Below are positions 62,001 to 64,000 of a stretch of 64,000 bases of DNA, in pieces. The number at the start of each line of letters is the position of its first letter. Positions within the stretch are counted from its first letter, which is position 1. The position numbers and the translations under genes were made by a program. Under the pieces are notes generated by a model. It ran no database searches. It saw nothing but the letters and a program-made list of their open reading frames with translations, and had not been told where the DNA came from. Location: contig VXAI01000038.1 of the NCBI GenBank assembly GCA_013399305.1, positions 4,151,682-4,215,681 of the forward strand. Direction: 5' to 3'. The stretch comes from Rostratula benghalensis (taxonomy: Eukaryota > Chordata > Aves > Charadriiformes > Rostratulidae).

Positions 62001-64000
62001 GCAACTTCAGAAAGCTCATTCAAAGCCAAATTTTCCTTTGGCTCTGCTCTAGTCTTCAGGCAGAGCTTCTAGCCGGGAACTCTTGACCCCTGTTGTCGCT
62101 GTGATGGCACTTTTGAAAGCTTAATTCAAGCCCTTGGTGTCACTGGGTCCACTGAAGTTAATTATGGGGAACTACTGTGTGAAAAAAAGACAGTCTCCTT
62201 CCTTGTTTCAGCATAGCATTTATTGGCCTCCTGGGATGAGAAAAGATGATGATGGCATATTCAGGTCACTCCAGTGACATAGCAGCTGTAAGCTTAACTT
62301 TTAAAAGTTTGATTTCAGCTATGAGATTTTATTGGCAATTGACAGTAGCTAAAAAATATGATTAAGTTCTCACCCTCTGCCAGCTTGTCTTCCTTAATTT
62401 ATACTTATTGAGATAAGATGACAGCAGTTTACATTCCAAAAAATGTGCTGGCTTGGAATATTACATATGGTTCACTTAGAAGTGACCTAGTTCTGAAAGA
62501 CTCTAATAATTTCATATGCAGAGCTAATATCCTCTCTTGTGTTCCAAACTGTTCTGTAGAGAGAAGTTACAACTACGTATATATTATGATCTAGGCTTCA
62601 TAGCACTCTGCCAATAAAAATGTAAAATTCATCATTTAATAAGCACAAAATATGAACAAGCATACTCAGGTGTGCTAATTCCATTTTACGCTGCTCTGGT
62701 ATTATGGCTAAGTGATGAATTGAATAAATTCAGTTTAGGCTAGTGTAAGGCAACCTTGTGGCAGTGGCCACTACAGTTTTTGTTACAAATGTTGCATCTT
62801 TTTTAGTGACAAGAGATGTTTTTGATCGTGCCAAACATTTTGCAGTCCTCACTTCCAAGTGATTTGGTCCAATTCTTTTTACAATTTTACAATTATTGGA
62901 AACTCTTCCTTCCATTTACTAAGATAAAACAGTCAGAATGAGGAGAGCAAATAGAAGTAGGGAAATTATCTGTAATCAACAGAACCCACACATACAAGTA
63001 GAAATGCTCTAATTTCTGTGGGTAGCATTGAGTCATACAGCAGATGTTTATATGTAGTAAGCCCTTTTAAAAACAGGTGTGTTCTGAACTAGTGTATCGA
63101 AGAAGTTAAGAATGTGCAGGTGAAATGAATGGGAAAGCTGTGCAGAGTAGCAATGAAGAATGAACATAATTCTTCTTGAATCTACTTGATAAATCGTTTC
63201 CTGTTACTTTTCAGGCTTCCTTGTCTGTCTTTTCTCAGAGACACTGAGGGCAGGGAGTGAGAGGAATCACTAGTTATTAAGTGGGAGTTGGCTGGTGGAA
63301 AGTAGGACCCTTGCTCTTTTTGAAGAGAAGAGGATCTAGAGAGATGAAGGGGACATCATGCAGAAAGAATGATAGGTACAGGTTAGGCTCAGATTCTTCG
63401 GAAAGCTGAAAAACCAAGGGTTTTGCCCCATAAAACTAGGTAGGGAAAAGGGCTTTCGTGGAACATTGTTTCATTCTTAGGCAGAATCATAGGATGTAGA
63501 CACTACTTACTAATAATTCCTCTTTCAGACCTGACCCTCAGTATCCTAGCAAATTAGGTGAAAACACTTAATAAACTTGTAATAGAATGGATTTATGGCA
63601 ATCAGATTAAGAGTACACATATACTTGCAGTCATCCTGATGATGATAATGCAACCATGGAAGTGGATCAAGTATTGTGGATATTGAGCTGCATTTTTATT
63701 GAGTAATTGATGGATTTGTTTTCCTTTATGGAACAATTGAAATCTAATTGAGGATTACTGCAAAAGAATCCTGTCCTTTGTAGAAGTCTCTTATCACAGC
63801 TGGAGGTAGTAGCCTGCTTAAAAATTGCTCTTGGCATTAATCTATCCCTTTTCTTCTACATGAAATTGGTCAAGAATACAAATGTAAGAACATTTACCAA
63901 CTTAAATCTTCCATAAGGCATTAGCACTTTCCAGGGTTCAGCCTTAAATCTTCCCTCATTTAGTGTTCCCCACAAAACTAGAGAAAGTAGGAGCTGGAGT
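59043..64000. other. Unique AT-rich DNA, no gene seen
   Basis: No gene or repeat family was recognised. A short TTG trinucleotide run sits at about 59293-59307. Two adjoining small inverted repeats lie at 62024-62066. Open frames at 60425-60616 (-) and 62730-62915 (-) have tempting composition and an acceptor-like tract near the latter (about 62918), but there is no domain, no donor and no matching partner exon. Confidence 0.6.

Noticed and set aside
62730..62915. 61-codon ATG frame on the minus strand with an acceptor-like tract just upstream
   Set aside because: The bases after the acceptor begin with an in-frame TAA, the ATG context is only moderate, no donor is convincing, and no domain is recognised.

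Overview
The window looks like ordinary, mostly single-copy, AT-rich vertebrate nuclear DNA, almost certainly from a bird. The best evidence is a set of CR1 non-LTR retrotransposon copies, one of which ends in the (ATTCTATG)n octamer tail typical of avian CR1. There is also an LTR whose start (TGTGGTGGGTT) and CpG-rich 3' half match, from memory, a common avian ERVL-like LTR family. A passerine is possible, but I cannot fix the species or locus. No prokaryotic gene organisation, CRISPR array, rRNA or tRNA gene is visible.

I see no protein-coding gene that I can name. All open frames are short (144 codons at most), often lack an ATG, and carry no domain I recognise except pieces of CR1 ORF2. 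The window is either intergenic or lies inside a very large intron. A few segments have good splice signals and an open frame. They are listed at low confidence because chance exon-like matches are expected in 64 kb.

Layout: 1-4.2 kb, unique DNA. 4.29-5.11 kb, pyrimidine-rich DNA with a decayed tandem-repeat character. 7757-7774, an 18-N assembly gap. 7.8-18.8 kb, unique DNA with short local duplications. About 18.79 kb, a very short CR1 tail. About 24.3-24.6 kb, an old plus-strand CR1. 29.60-30.47 kb, a plus-strand endogenous retrovirus LTR with a CpG-rich half that could be mistaken for a gene promoter. 36.83-37.17 kb, a well-preserved minus-strand CR1 3' end. 41.4-41.9 kb, a GC-richer patch with a G-quadruplex-type run. 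About 50.07-50.27 and 53.52-53.60 kb, two further CR1 ends. About 54.43-55.4 kb, a minus-strand LTR followed by a decayed serine-tRNA-type primer-binding site. About 58.07-59.04 kb, a CR1 ORF2 fragment with an internal deletion and no 3' end. The rest is unique DNA.

No genes can be seen working together. The potentially functional parts are the two LTRs (promoter and polyadenylation signals) and the exon-like segments, some lying close to the LTRs. I found no convincing new biological system.
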